Assembly: GCF_015594725.1 (NCBI RefSeq)
Contig: NZ_JADNRC010000010.1
Location: 62,001-126,000 of the forward strand
DNA length: 64,000 bases
Direction: 5' to 3'
Origin: Flavobacterium sp. ALJ2
GTDB lineage: Bacteria > Bacteroidota > Bacteroidia > Flavobacteriales > Flavobacteriaceae
Position 1 is the first letter of the stretch; every line of letters begins with the position of its first letter. Below the pieces are notes generated by a model, which saw only the letters and a program-made list of their open reading frames with translations, was not told where the DNA came from and searched no databases. The position numbers were made by a program, and so were the translations under genes. Positions 19,686-27,626 of the stretch are shown piece by piece.

Positions 19686-20918
19686 TTAATTCCATTTTCC
19701 TTCTCCTTTATATTTTAATAAGAATGGATTTTTTGGATTAATCGTAAAAACAGGTTTTTTATAAGTACCAGTAAGGTATTTTGTCTTAGTCCAGCCTTTT
19801 AACACTTCTGGATCAGTAAAAGGAAGGTCTTTTAAGTGAATTAAATATTTATAAAAATGGGTCAACATTTCCTGTTGTCCACCACCTTCGCCACTATTAG
19901 CTAGATTACTACTATGATTAAAACCAATATGATGTGAATATTCATGTGACCAAACCGACATTTCGCCTACCCAATGACCCGTTACATAACCCGATTCCCA
20001 CTGAGAGGCTAAAGCCCCTCCGCCCCATGCTGAATCTCCTCCTACCATCGCCATATAAACGGTTCTACTATCAAGGTAATCCAAATATATTTTTTCAACA
20101 GCAAGTTTAGTAAGATAATCATAGACACCATTAGCATCAGCTGTATTCCCATGCCAATACGTTGCGCCATTTACAGCAGTACCAGCTTGGGCTGCTTGCT
20201 CTTTTTTATACCTGTCAAAATTAATAAAAGTGTCGTAATACATCGGATGACTTAAAGCATACGAATAATTAATAATCATTGCTATTGCTTCTTTGGCCAA
20301 AACAGGATTCATTGGCAAATATTTACCGAATTCGTTAATATGGTACCCATCATGAAATTGGACCAAATGCGAAGACTTTATTTTTTTGAATTTTGCAAAT
20401 AAAGGATCACTTGATTCAACCGAAAATTCGATTGCGCCAGAAGAAAAGCCATCAATTTTATCAATTGTCACTGCATTACCTGTTTCTAATAAATAATCAT
20501 TTTTTCCAGCTACTAAAGGAATTTGGTGAAATGAACGATGAAAAGCCGGGATTTTTGTAAAATTGTAAATTAAAAATCTTTTATCATAATTAGCTAATTT
20601 AGCGTAGATTCTCACATCTGTAAGCCCGACAGGAGAATAAAGAGAAATTTGCACCGAATCTTTCCCTTTTTGAATCACTTGTAATGGCTGATTTACACGA
20701 AACCAACGATCTTGTTTATCATACATTTTCGATGAACTTTCATCATCTTCAAACATAGTCATAGCATGATTTCCTATTGGTAAATTTGTTGCATCAATGC
20801 TCGGTAAATACTTGGCGTCGTATGCAGTAGATTGGTCTTCGTGATCACAGCTTGTGAAAACTAGAAAACCAAAAATTAGTAAGCTGGCAAAGTACCAACT
20901 CTTAAAATTTGTAATCAT
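19686..20918 (-). CDS. Metzincin-like lipoprotein (putative zinc protease)
   Basis: Lipoprotein of 410 residues: residues 1-24 are a signal with lipobox FTSC. The mature protein carries HEYSHHIGFNH at residues 325-335, which fits HExxHxxGxxH, the extended zinc motif of metzincin proteases, with a Met at 351 as a possible Met-turn. About 300 residues before it form a region I cannot assign. AWGGGALASQWES and TGHWVGEMS precede the zinc motif. First gene of a two-gene unit with the propeller lipoprotein. Activity is inferred from the motif alone; a carbohydrate-active or adhesive role with a structural zinc is possible. Confidence 0.75.
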   Translation of the reverse strand: MITNFKSWYFASLLIFGFLVFTSCDHEDQSTAYDAKYLPSIDATNLPIGNHAMTMFEDDESSSKMYDKQDRWFRVNQPLQVIQKGKDSVQISLYSPVGLTDVRIYAKLANYDKRFLIYNFTKIPAFHRSFHQIPLVAGKNDYLLETGNAVTIDKIDGFSSGAIEFSVESSDPLFAKFKKIKSSHLVQFHDGYHINEFGKYLPMNPVLAKEAIAMIINYSYALSHPMYYDTFINFDRYKKEQAAQAGTAVNGATYWHGNTADANGVYDYLTKLAVEKIYLDYLDSRTVYMAMVGGDSAWGGGALASQWESGYVTGHWVGEMSVWSHEYSHHIGFNHSSNLANSGEGGGQQEMLTHFYKYLIHLKDLPFTDPEVLKGWTKTKYLTGTYKKPVFTINPKNPFLLKYKGEGKWN

Positions 20919-21214
20919 TGTAGGTTAATTTAAATTTGTTTTGAGCTCTGGAGTATTAGATTTTAAATCTAAAGAGCGCAAATATCTTCTATTCTTTTTT
21001 AAATAAAAATTTGTTTTTCTTATTTATAAAAAACGATAATTAAACTATTTCCATCAATAAAAAACTAGTTTACCGATGTAATTCTATAAATATAAATTCT
21101 AAGATATCATAAGTTCTCTCTAATTAAAACACAAAAAAAGTGGCTATCCACCATATATATGTTTTAAAAACCTATCTGTGTTTTGCTAGATTTGCATTAC
21201 TTCTATAAACAAAC
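20919..21214. other. Intergenic region, no gene seen
   Basis: AT-rich. Contains a small hairpin (TTAGATTTTAAATCTAA, near 20958-20974) just upstream of the metzincin-like gene, which may belong to its promoter or leader. No reading frame with coding character and no clear TAnnTTTG element on either strand. Confidence 0.5.
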
Positions 21215-21238
21215 AAAGCCTGAACATTGTCAGGCTTT
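21215..21238 (-). terminator. Terminator after the META-domain gene
   Basis: Perfect 9-bp stem AAAGCCTGA/TCAGGCTTT with a 6-nt loop, followed on the minus strand by TTTGTTTGTTTA. Confidence 0.85.
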
Positions 21239-21260
21239 ATTGTTATAATAGACTAAAAAT

Positions 21261-22289
21261 TTACTTTACAGTTCCAAACATCATTATCAATCTATCACCA
21301 AGATAGAAATTTAATGTTTGTTCTGCTACATCAAAACGTAATTCTTTATCACTTAAAAGAGAAAGCATTTTTCGTTCTGTTTTAGCAACTTCTTCATCAA
21401 TACATGCCATTCTAGTTGATCCTAAACCACTAAATACAATACGATCATTCTCTTTAAGAGTGTATGTTCCAAAAAAGTTATTACATCCAGTATTTCCGTT
21501 CACTTTCTTTTTAGTTTGATCAAATTTAATAGAAGCACGTCCATAATCTTGTCCTACGTTTTCTAACATGATTAGTTTCCAATTATTTTTAGCAATAAAA
21601 CTCCAAACATCATTCTGGGTAGGAATAGAAAACTCCATGATGATTTTATTTTTCAAATTCTTAAACTGCACCTTGTTATTTTTCTTTACAATTTTAAACT
21701 TTTTGTCTTTTATTGCATTAGTAAAATCTTGCTCTAATTTCATGTTTTTTTCATCACAAGACATTAAAGTTCCATAAGGAGAATCAATTTTTATTTGATT
21801 TTTTGAAGAAAGCTTAGTGAACTTTGCACCGAAGTTATTACAACCACTTTTTCCGTTAATCATTCCCGTAGCTTCATTCATTGTTAAATACACATTCCCT
21901 GTATTTATATTTTTACCGTTTAAACGAGTTAATATCATTTTTGTATCATAAATCCCTTTTTCCTTTACTACAGGTGTTTTAGAAATAATACTTTTTAATT
22001 TATACTCGTATGAAGATGCATCTGCTGGAATAACACCTTCTCTTTTGGTTCTGATAACCATAAGTTCATATCGATTCCCTTTTTCAAAATCAAAACCTTC
22101 GATATGATCGTAAAAAAACTGCCAATCACTCTTATTATTATATTTTATTTGCAAGCATTCCATAGGAGCAACACCTTGACAAGGCACTTTATTTTCTTTA
22201 ACAAACATTTTTAATGTTTCTTGTCCATAGCTTAATGATGATACTAAAGTCACCATCATAAAAATAAACATGCATTTTAATTTTTTCAT
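21261..22289 (-). CDS. Exported DUF4377 plus double META-domain protein
   Basis: Periplasmic protein of 342 residues with a signal peptide (about 1-22, ending LSYGQ). Residues about 23-105 resemble DUF4377 (CLQIKYNNKSDWQFFYDHIEGFDFE split over the motif, then PADASSYEYKL). Two META/HslJ-like domains follow: one around residues 115-215 with SGCNNFGAKF and SCDEKNM, and one around 230-335 with NTGCNNFFGTY and TRMACID. META domains are linked to heat-shock or stress-related envelope proteins and to novobiocin resistance in HslJ. Single gene ended by its own terminator. A second META protein lies at 33.5 kb. Confidence 0.85.
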   Translation of the reverse strand: MKKLKCMFIFMMVTLVSSLSYGQETLKMFVKENKVPCQGVAPMECLQIKYNNKSDWQFFYDHIEGFDFEKGNRYELMVIRTKREGVIPADASSYEYKLKSIISKTPVVKEKGIYDTKMILTRLNGKNINTGNVYLTMNEATGMINGKSGCNNFGAKFTKLSSKNQIKIDSPYGTLMSCDEKNMKLEQDFTNAIKDKKFKIVKKNNKVQFKNLKNKIIMEFSIPTQNDVWSFIAKNNWKLIMLENVGQDYGRASIKFDQTKKKVNGNTGCNNFFGTYTLKENDRIVFSGLGSTRMACIDEEVAKTERKMLSLLSDKELRFDVAEQTLNFYLGDRLIMMFGTVK

Positions 22290-22712
22290 TCTTTTTAAAT
22301 TTTATAATACTTCACGAAGTATTTGATTATTCTTTTATTTTGCTTGCATTAATTGTGCCATTCTAAAGAAACTTTATTTTTTAAAGAAACTTTAAGCTTC
22401 GAAGAATAACCTATAAACAAGCACAAAACAGCCAAAATCTAAAATTATTAATAGTCTTTAAAACACTATCTCCAATAATTCAAAAAATAAACTTCTATGT
22501 GCTAGCCAATTACATAAATAACACTAAAACAGTTTCCATTTCACCTTTGCCTCCCTAAAGGGCTATTAAAATTACAATAAAAAATTTAATTATTTAATGA
22601 AGCTATATCTATATTCTCTAAAGCAACTACAATAAATCATAAAATAATCAATTTTAAATCCGGAATACTACCAATGGCAGCAATTTTGATGGAGTAAAAA
22701 ATCTAAAAATAG
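22290..22712. other. Intergenic region, decayed sequence
   Basis: About 420 nt without a credible gene. It lies between the META gene and a transposase scrap, and probably is decayed mobile-element or flank sequence; no terminal inverted repeat was identified. Confidence 0.4.
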
Positions 22713-22865
22713 TCAACAGAAGATTTCTTGAACTATTTTGATAATAGAAGTACGAATACTTCTGCGGAATCTTTTAATGCCAAAGTAAAAGCATTTAGAA
22801 GTCAATTTAGAGGAGTAAGAAATATAGATTTCTTCTTATTCAGATTATCAAATCTTTTTGCCTAA
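22713..22865 (+). mobile_element. Transposase C-terminal remnant, ISAon1-like
   Basis: About 50 codons ending in TAA. They encode NYFDNRSTNTSAESFNAKVK followed by FRSQFRGVRNIDFFLFRLSN, which matches my memory of the C-terminus of ISAon1-type transposases of Bacteroidota. An in-frame TAG at 22710 cuts it off upstream, and no other transposase sequence or terminal repeat is visible, so this is a dead fragment. It lies beside the tRNA cluster, a common insertion neighbourhood. Confidence 0.7.
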
Positions 22866-22922
22866 TCCCCAACTTTTGCGCATGATTCATTTTATCGCTC
22901 CACAGCTTTTCGTGTTGATCTA

Positions 22923-22950
22923 AAAAACCACTCAATTGAGTGGTTTTTTT
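22923..22950 (-). terminator. Terminator after tRNA-Arg copy 1
   Basis: Near-perfect palindrome ACCACTCAATTGAGTGGT flanked by A6 and T7 runs, 3 nt past the 3' end of the minus-strand tRNA. It can function in both directions. Confidence 0.8.
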
Positions 22951-22952
22951 CG

Positions 22953-23026
22953 TGAACGCAGAAGGATTCGAACCTTCGACCGCCTGCTTAGAAGGCAGGT
23001 GCTCTATCCAACTGAGCTATGCGTCC
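22953..23026 (-). tRNA. tRNA-Arg (TCT), copy 1
   Basis: The minus strand folds as a complete cloverleaf: acceptor GGACGCA/TGCGTTC, D-loop TAGCTCAGTTGGATAGAGC, anticodon stem-loop CCTGC-CTTCTAA-GCAGG giving anticodon TCT, and T-arm with GGTTCGAATCC. Discriminator A, CCA not encoded. Identical in sequence to copy 2. Confidence 0.96.
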
Positions 23027-23043
23027 GGCCTGTATTTTACACA

Positions 23044-23070
23044 AAAAAGCCACTCGATGAGTGGCTTTTT
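23044..23070 (-). terminator. Terminator-like hairpin between the two tRNA-Arg genes
   Basis: 12-bp stem AAAAAGCCACTC/GAGTGGCTTTTT with a 3-nt loop, 1 nt past the 3' end of copy 2 on the minus strand. It resembles the hairpin after copy 1, as if the tRNA and hairpin were duplicated together. Confidence 0.8.
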
Positions 23071-23071
23071 G

Positions 23072-23145
23072 TGAACGCAGAAGGATTCGAACCTTCGACC
23101 GCCTGCTTAGAAGGCAGGTGCTCTATCCAACTGAGCTATGCGTCC
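23072..23145 (-). tRNA. tRNA-Arg (TCT), copy 2
   Basis: Same 74-nt cloverleaf as the copy at 22953-23026: anticodon TCT in loop CTTCTAA, acceptor GGACGCA/TGCGTTC, discriminator A, no CCA. Confidence 0.96.
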
Positions 23146-23173
23146 ATTTTTTTAAACTTTATGGAAAAGTTTG

Positions 23174-23248
23174 TCGGGGTGGCAGGATTCGAACCTGCGG
23201 CCTCCTGCTCCCAAAGCAGGCGCGATAACCGGGCTACGCTACACCCCG
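23174..23248 (-). tRNA. tRNA-Pro (TGG)
   Basis: Minus-strand cloverleaf with acceptor CGGGGTG/CACCCCG, anticodon loop TTTGGGA (anticodon TGG), T-arm GCAGGTTCGAATCCTGC and discriminator A. CCA is not encoded. Confidence 0.96.
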
Positions 23249-23265
23249 AAGGCAAAATTATTAAG

Positions 23266-23349
23266 CGGAGAGACAGGGACTCGAACCCTGGCACCGATCA
23301 CTCGATGACAGTTTAGCAAACTGCTCCATTACCACTCTGGCACCTCTCC
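23266..23349 (-). tRNA. tRNA-Ser (GCT)
   Basis: Class II tRNA of 84 nt on the minus strand: acceptor GGAGAGG/TCTCTCC, anticodon loop TTGCTAA (anticodon GCT), long variable arm (CATCGAGTGATCGGTG region), T-loop GGTTCGAGTCC, discriminator G. First gene of the four-tRNA cluster. Confidence 0.95.
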
Positions 23350-23532
23350 TAAGCTCAGAGAAACGTGTCTCGTTTTGCGGTTGCAAATCTAAGACAACAT
23401 TATGTATTCCACAACTATTTTGAAGACTTTTTTCAATATTTTTTCATGTTTTTTCAAAATAGCTTCACTATCAAACAAATACAAAAAAAATATTTTACTA
23501 ATAATTAAAAAACACAATCAAAACGCTCAAAA

Positions 23533-23563
23533 TTTGAATTTGTTTAAATAAACATTAAATTTG
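23533..23563 (+). promoter_or_regulatory. Bacteroidota-type promoter of the thiolase gene
   Basis: TTTG (23533-23536), 19-nt spacer, TAAATTTG (23556-23563): an exact match to the flavobacterial -33/-7 pattern. The inferred start lies about 20 nt before the ATG. Confidence 0.75.
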
Positions 23564-23588
23564 CTTCATTAACTAAATCACACAGAAA

Positions 23589-24767
23589 ATGAACAAAAGA
23601 GTTGTTATTGTTTCTGCCGTTAGAACCCCTATCGGAAGTTTCATGGGAGGATTATCTACAGTCACAGCCCCAAAATTAGGTGCTGTAGCTATTAAAGGAG
23701 CTTTAGAGAAAATACAATTAGACCCCAATTTAGTTGATGAAGTATTCATGGGTAACGTAGTACAAGCAGGAGTTGGACAGGCGCCAGCACGTCAGGCAGC
23801 AATATTTGCTGGATTACCAGAGAAAGTAGTTTGCACGACTGTAAACAAAGTTTGCGCATCAGGAATGAAAGCAGTGATGTTTGGCGCTCAAGCAATTGCT
23901 TGTGGCGATGCCGAGATCGTAATTGCTGGTGGAATGGAAAACATGAGTTTGATTCCACATTACGTACAAATGCGTAATGGAACTAAGTTTGGCCCAACAA
24001 CAATGGTTGACGGAATGCAAAAAGATGGTTTGGTAGATGCTTACGATAACAACGCAATGGGAGTTTGCGCTGATTTATGTGCATCTGAATATAACATCAG
24101 TCGTGAAGAACAAGATAATTTTGCAATTCAATCTTACGAAAAAAGTGCAAAAGCTTGGGATGCAGGAAAATTTGACTCAGAAATCGTTCCAGTTGCAGTA
24201 CCACAACGAAAAGGAGACCCTGTAATCGTATCAAAAGACGAAGAGTACACTAATGTAAAGCTAGACAGAATCCCTTCGTTAAATGCTGTTTTTACTAAAG
24301 ATGGAACTGTAACTGCCGCAAACGCCTCAACAATAAATGATGGTGCTGCTGCTGTAATTTTAATGTCTGAAGAAAAAGCCATTGCTTTAGGATTAAAACC
24401 TCTTGCCTACATAAAAAGTTATGCCGATGCTGCGCAAGAACCAAAATGGTTTACAACAAGTCCAGCAAAAGCATTACCAAAAGCATTAGATAAAGCAGGA
24501 ATCTCAATTAATGATGTAGATTATTTTGAATTCAACGAAGCCTTTGCTGTTGTTGGATTAGCTAATTCAAAAATACTAGGTTTAGATAATGATAAAATAA
24601 ACGTAAATGGTGGTGCCGTTTCATTAGGACATCCACTAGGTTGTTCAGGTGTTCGAATTATCGTAACTTTAATCAATGTTTTAGAACAAAACAATGCCAA
24701 AATCGGTGCAGCAGCTATATGCAATGGTGGCGGTGGAGCTTCGGCAATTATTATCGAAAGAGCATAA
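23589..24767 (+). CDS. Acetyl-CoA C-acyltransferase (thiolase)
   Basis: Thiolase-fold enzyme, 392 residues, condensing or cleaving acyl-CoA with CoA. Catalytic residues are visible: Cys89 in NKVCASGMKA, His in GGAVSLGHPLGCSG (about residue 348) and Cys in CNGGGGASA (about 378). NEAFAVVGLA is also present. It could be biosynthetic acetoacetyl-CoA thiolase (AtoB-like) or a beta-oxidation thiolase; sequence alone does not decide. It is monocistronic, with a clear promoter upstream and a terminator downstream. Divergent from the tRNA cluster. Confidence 0.94.
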   Translation: MNKRVVIVSAVRTPIGSFMGGLSTVTAPKLGAVAIKGALEKIQLDPNLVDEVFMGNVVQAGVGQAPARQAAIFAGLPEKVVCTTVNKVCASGMKAVMFGAQAIACGDAEIVIAGGMENMSLIPHYVQMRNGTKFGPTTMVDGMQKDGLVDAYDNNAMGVCADLCASEYNISREEQDNFAIQSYEKSAKAWDAGKFDSEIVPVAVPQRKGDPVIVSKDEEYTNVKLDRIPSLNAVFTKDGTVTAANASTINDGAAAVILMSEEKAIALGLKPLAYIKSYADAAQEPKWFTTSPAKALPKALDKAGISINDVDYFEFNEAFAVVGLANSKILGLDNDKINVNGGAVSLGHPLGCSGVRIIVTLINVLEQNNAKIGAAAICNGGGGASAIIIERA

Positions 24768-24775
24768 ATAATCAT

Positions 24776-24814
24776 AAATCAGGAATTATTATTAATTAAT
24801 AACTCCTGATTTTT
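24776..24814 (+). terminator. Terminator after thiolase
   Basis: Stem AAATCAGGA/TCCTGATTT (24776-24784 and 24804-24812) with an AT-rich inner region that can extend pairing, then a T run. Confidence 0.75.
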
Positions 24815-24833
24815 AACTCATAAAATACACTAC

Positions 24834-25595
24834 ATGTTCGGAATTTGTAATCTAGCCATAGTGCCTGTTCGATTTGAACCGAGTGATAGAAGCGAAATTG
24901 TTAGCCAAGTATTATTTGGAGAACATTTTGAAATTCTGGAACAGCAAAATCAATGGTCTAAAATTAAAATCCAATTCGACGATTACGAAGGTTGGGTTGA
25001 TTCCAAACAATACCAGATAATATCAGAGACAAATTATAATTTGTTGTCATCAGACGTACAAATTTTAAATGCCGATTTAATTGATTATATCACATCACCA
25101 GATAATGTATTACTACCTATTCCTCTTGGCGCATCGCTAACTTTTTTGAATAATAGCGAAATAAACACTTCTAATTTTGAATTCGAAGGCACAAAAACAA
25201 GCGGTATAAAACCAAAAATAAATTTAATAAATACAGCTTATATGTATTTAAACGCACCCTACCTTTGGGGAGGAAAAACTCCTTTTGGACTCGACTGCTC
25301 AGGTTTTACACAAATGGTTTACAAACTAAACGGATATAAAATCCATCGTGATGCCTCACAACAAGCAATGCAAGGCGACCCATTGAGTTTTATTGAAGAA
25401 AGTGAAGCAGGCGATTTGGCCTTTTTTGATAATGAAGAAGGAAACATCACACACGTAGGTATAATCATGGACAATAATTACATTATTCACGCCAGTGGAA
25501 AAGTACGAATTGACCGTTTGGACCACTTAGGAATTTACAATCCTGAAACAAACAGACACACACACAAACTGCGTGTTATCAAAAAGATTATCTAA
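24834..25595 (+). CDS. SH3b plus NlpC/P60 cysteine peptidase (C40)
   Basis: Peptidoglycan endopeptidase-like protein of 253 residues. An SH3-like region (about 5-65) with VPVRFEPSDRSEIVSQVLFG is followed by a second SH3-like stretch. The C-terminal NlpC/P60 domain has catalytic Cys155 in GLDCSGFTQMVY, His in THVGIIM and a third residue in YIIHASG. No obvious signal peptide is encoded from the ATG used, so it is either cytoplasmic (recycling of peptide fragments, as in gamma-D-Glu-diaminopimelate peptidases) or exported another way. Stands between a terminator and an unrelated hypothetical gene. Confidence 0.9.
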   Translation: MFGICNLAIVPVRFEPSDRSEIVSQVLFGEHFEILEQQNQWSKIKIQFDDYEGWVDSKQYQIISETNYNLLSSDVQILNADLIDYITSPDNVLLPIPLGASLTFLNNSEINTSNFEFEGTKTSGIKPKINLINTAYMYLNAPYLWGGKTPFGLDCSGFTQMVYKLNGYKIHRDASQQAMQGDPLSFIEESEAGDLAFFDNEEGNITHVGIIMDNNYIIHASGKVRIDRLDHLGIYNPETNRHTHKLRVIKKII

Positions 25596-25693
25596 TAGTT
25601 CTTCTTCTACAAATCGTAGAAACCTCAGGGCTAGTTTATACATAGCCAAGGTAATTTACGTATAAAAATCAGACTTAACTTAAAACAATTAGA

Positions 25694-26635
25694 ATGTCAA
25701 ATGCACCAGAAATAATTGCAGAAATTGATAGTTTTTTAGATAAGTATTCACTCAAGAAAAACACATTAACATCTCAGGATTTAATTAATTATATTGAAGA
25801 AAAATGGCATCAGGCCGATGATGAAAAATACAAAATCCATCAGGCAAGTATTTTTATTGGTCGAATGATTAATGAATACATAAAACTAAAAGAATACAAC
25901 AATATGAAAAGGTGGCTGGATATGATGAATCTTCATTCGCTATCTCAAAAACACCCCAATTATATTAATAATTATTACAATGGCGAATGCTGTTTAGAAT
26001 GTGGAAATGAAGAAAAAGCATTAGAATATTTTCATTTATCCTATACAGAAAACCCAGAATACATCTTTACTAGGGCACCATTTTGTTTTGAGTTTTTTAA
26101 TAAACATCTTAAAAACCCTAAAGAACTTCCAAACAGAAAACAAGATGATGAAGATTACAATACAATCAACCTAAAAGACTGGCAATTATTCTTTAATGAA
26201 AACGAAGAAACTATAGAATACATCATATTAGACGACGATTCAGATGAAATCGAAGAACATTCTATCGAACACAACAACGGAATACAATATTTACAAAACA
26301 ATCAGACAGCAATCCTAGAAGGCATCCTGTCTGAGCTTCTAAACAAATATCCCAAATTACAAGAAATCTATAATTATCCACAAGATAAAAAAGAAGATTT
26401 CATGCCAGACATATCAGAGATAAAAGGTTTTGCAAATTTATTATCACCAGGAGTAATCTATATAACATCAATATTCAAAGATAACATTCCCTATATTGGT
26501 TATCTATTTTCCTGTTCATGGGACGCAGAACATGGATTAGGCGTAATGACTTATAAAAACCAAGTAATAGAAATTGGCGGAGCAGATACTGCATTCTCAA
26601 CTTGGTCAGCAGAAGAAGATTTAAACAAAAACTAA
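25694..26635 (+). CDS. Tetratricopeptide-like protein with DUF6985-like C-terminus
   Basis: Not firmly recognised. 313 residues, acidic, no signal or membrane segment. Residues 60-130 look helical and TPR-like (NNYYNGECCLECGNEEKALE). Residues 155-200 form a Glu/Asp-rich strand region. The C-terminal 110 residues, with IPYIGYLFSCSWDAEHGLGV and IGGADTAFSTW, resemble DUF6985-type domains often found in small polymorphic-toxin or immunity neighbourhoods. No toxin gene is seen here. Function unassigned; the DUF6985 resemblance is from memory. Confidence 0.6.
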   Translation: MSNAPEIIAEIDSFLDKYSLKKNTLTSQDLINYIEEKWHQADDEKYKIHQASIFIGRMINEYIKLKEYNNMKRWLDMMNLHSLSQKHPNYINNYYNGECCLECGNEEKALEYFHLSYTENPEYIFTRAPFCFEFFNKHLKNPKELPNRKQDDEDYNTINLKDWQLFFNENEETIEYIILDDDSDEIEEHSIEHNNGIQYLQNNQTAILEGILSELLNKYPKLQEIYNYPQDKKEDFMPDISEIKGFANLLSPGVIYITSIFKDNIPYIGYLFSCSWDAEHGLGVMTYKNQVIEIGGADTAFSTWSAEEDLNKN

Positions 26636-26683
26636 GCTTTTTATCCTCTAATCTGTGGCAAAACCATTTAGCACAAATCATAT

Positions 26684-27526
26684 TTAATTAAGACGCACCA
26701 ATTTTCTAAACTCCGAAGGGCTGTTTCCTTTTTGTTTTTTGAAGAATTTATTAAAATGGCTTTCGTCTGTAAATCCAAATTCATAAGAAATCTCATTGAT
26801 CCGTTTTTCACTAAACTGTAAGCGATGCTCAATTAGTTTTGTTTTATAATTGCTAATGTATTGCTGCATCGTTTCATTAGCATGTTTCTTAAAATAACGT
26901 CCTAAATAAGTCCCAGAAATTCCAAAATGCTCACTAATCGATTCCGCTTTTATTTTCTCAGGATAATAAATATTATTCTGGATGTATTGCAAAATATCCA
27001 TCGCTTTTGCTTCACAACCAATATTTACCTGCTCAGGCAGATACTTCGCAATATTTCGGGCAACAACAATAATCAAAGTATTTACCAATTGCTGAATTAA
27101 TTCTTTATTGTAAATATCTTTATCCTGATGCTCACGCATAATGGCTTCGATCATGGTTTTAATCAAAACTTTATCCGAATCATTTTTTAAGATGCATCCA
27201 GGCTGATGATTCGCATTTTGAAGAATATATTCCAATCGTTGAATATTTTCATTCTGCAAGCTCGAGTTTTTCAAATAAATATCATTAAATCGTAAGAAAA
27301 AAAACTCTGTTTCAGTCTTAATAGTAAAGTTATGGCAATCCTCAGGTGTTAGCAAAAACAAATGCCCGCCATCATATTCAAATATATTTTTATTAATGCA
27401 TTGCGAGCCTGTTCCAGACAATACGTAAACCAATTCAAAAAAATTATGACGGTCACCCACATCGGGATATTCAGTTAGTGTTTCAAATGAAACTGTAAAA
27501 GGCTCGTATAAGTTTTCTTTTTTCAT
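26684..27526 (-). CDS. AraC-family transcriptional regulator
   Basis: DNA-binding regulator. N-terminal cupin-like sensor: HNFFELVYVLSGTGSQCIN and HLFLLTPEDCHNFTI. Two C-terminal helix-turn-helix units at about residues 180-280: SEHFGISGTYLGRYFKKH, then the AraC signature EISYEFGFTDESHFNKFFKK followed by GNSPSEFR. The ATG at 27526 (MKKENLYEPF) is chosen over one 30 nt upstream because a TATATTTG element lies immediately before it. It is divergent from an aldo/keto reductase gene with a shared 10-bp inverted repeat, so it probably controls that gene and itself. Confidence 0.9.
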   Translation of the reverse strand: MKKENLYEPFTVSFETLTEYPDVGDRHNFFELVYVLSGTGSQCINKNIFEYDGGHLFLLTPEDCHNFTIKTETEFFFLRFNDIYLKNSSLQNENIQRLEYILQNANHQPGCILKNDSDKVLIKTMIEAIMREHQDKDIYNKELIQQLVNTLIIVVARNIAKYLPEQVNIGCEAKAMDILQYIQNNIYYPEKIKAESISEHFGISGTYLGRYFKKHANETMQQYISNYKTKLIEHRLQFSEKRINEISYEFGFTDESHFNKFFKKQKGNSPSEFRKLVRLN

Positions 27527-27530
27527 GCTG

Positions 27531-27592
27531 CAAATATACCTAATAAACGAAAACATATACCAATTAAAACTCTTAAATTAGGTATAATTTTG
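27531..27592. promoter_or_regulatory. Divergent promoters with paired operator-like half-sites
   Basis: Perfect 10-bp inverted repeat TATACCTAAT (27535-27544) and ATTAGGTATA (27577-27586) separated by 32 nt. Each half overlaps an outward TAnnTTTG -7 element: TATATTTG on the minus strand (27538-27531) and TAATTTTG on the plus strand (27585-27592). The arrangement suggests binding by the neighbouring AraC-type regulator and control of both directions. Confidence 0.6.
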
Positions 27593-27626
27593 CTGAATAA
27601 TTTTTAAAGCACAAAAACATACTATC

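Noticed and set aside
22936..23316. A 126-codon plus-strand frame with repeated RRRIRTFDRLLRR-type sequence
   Set aside because: It is the antisense of the four tRNA genes, a common false gene.
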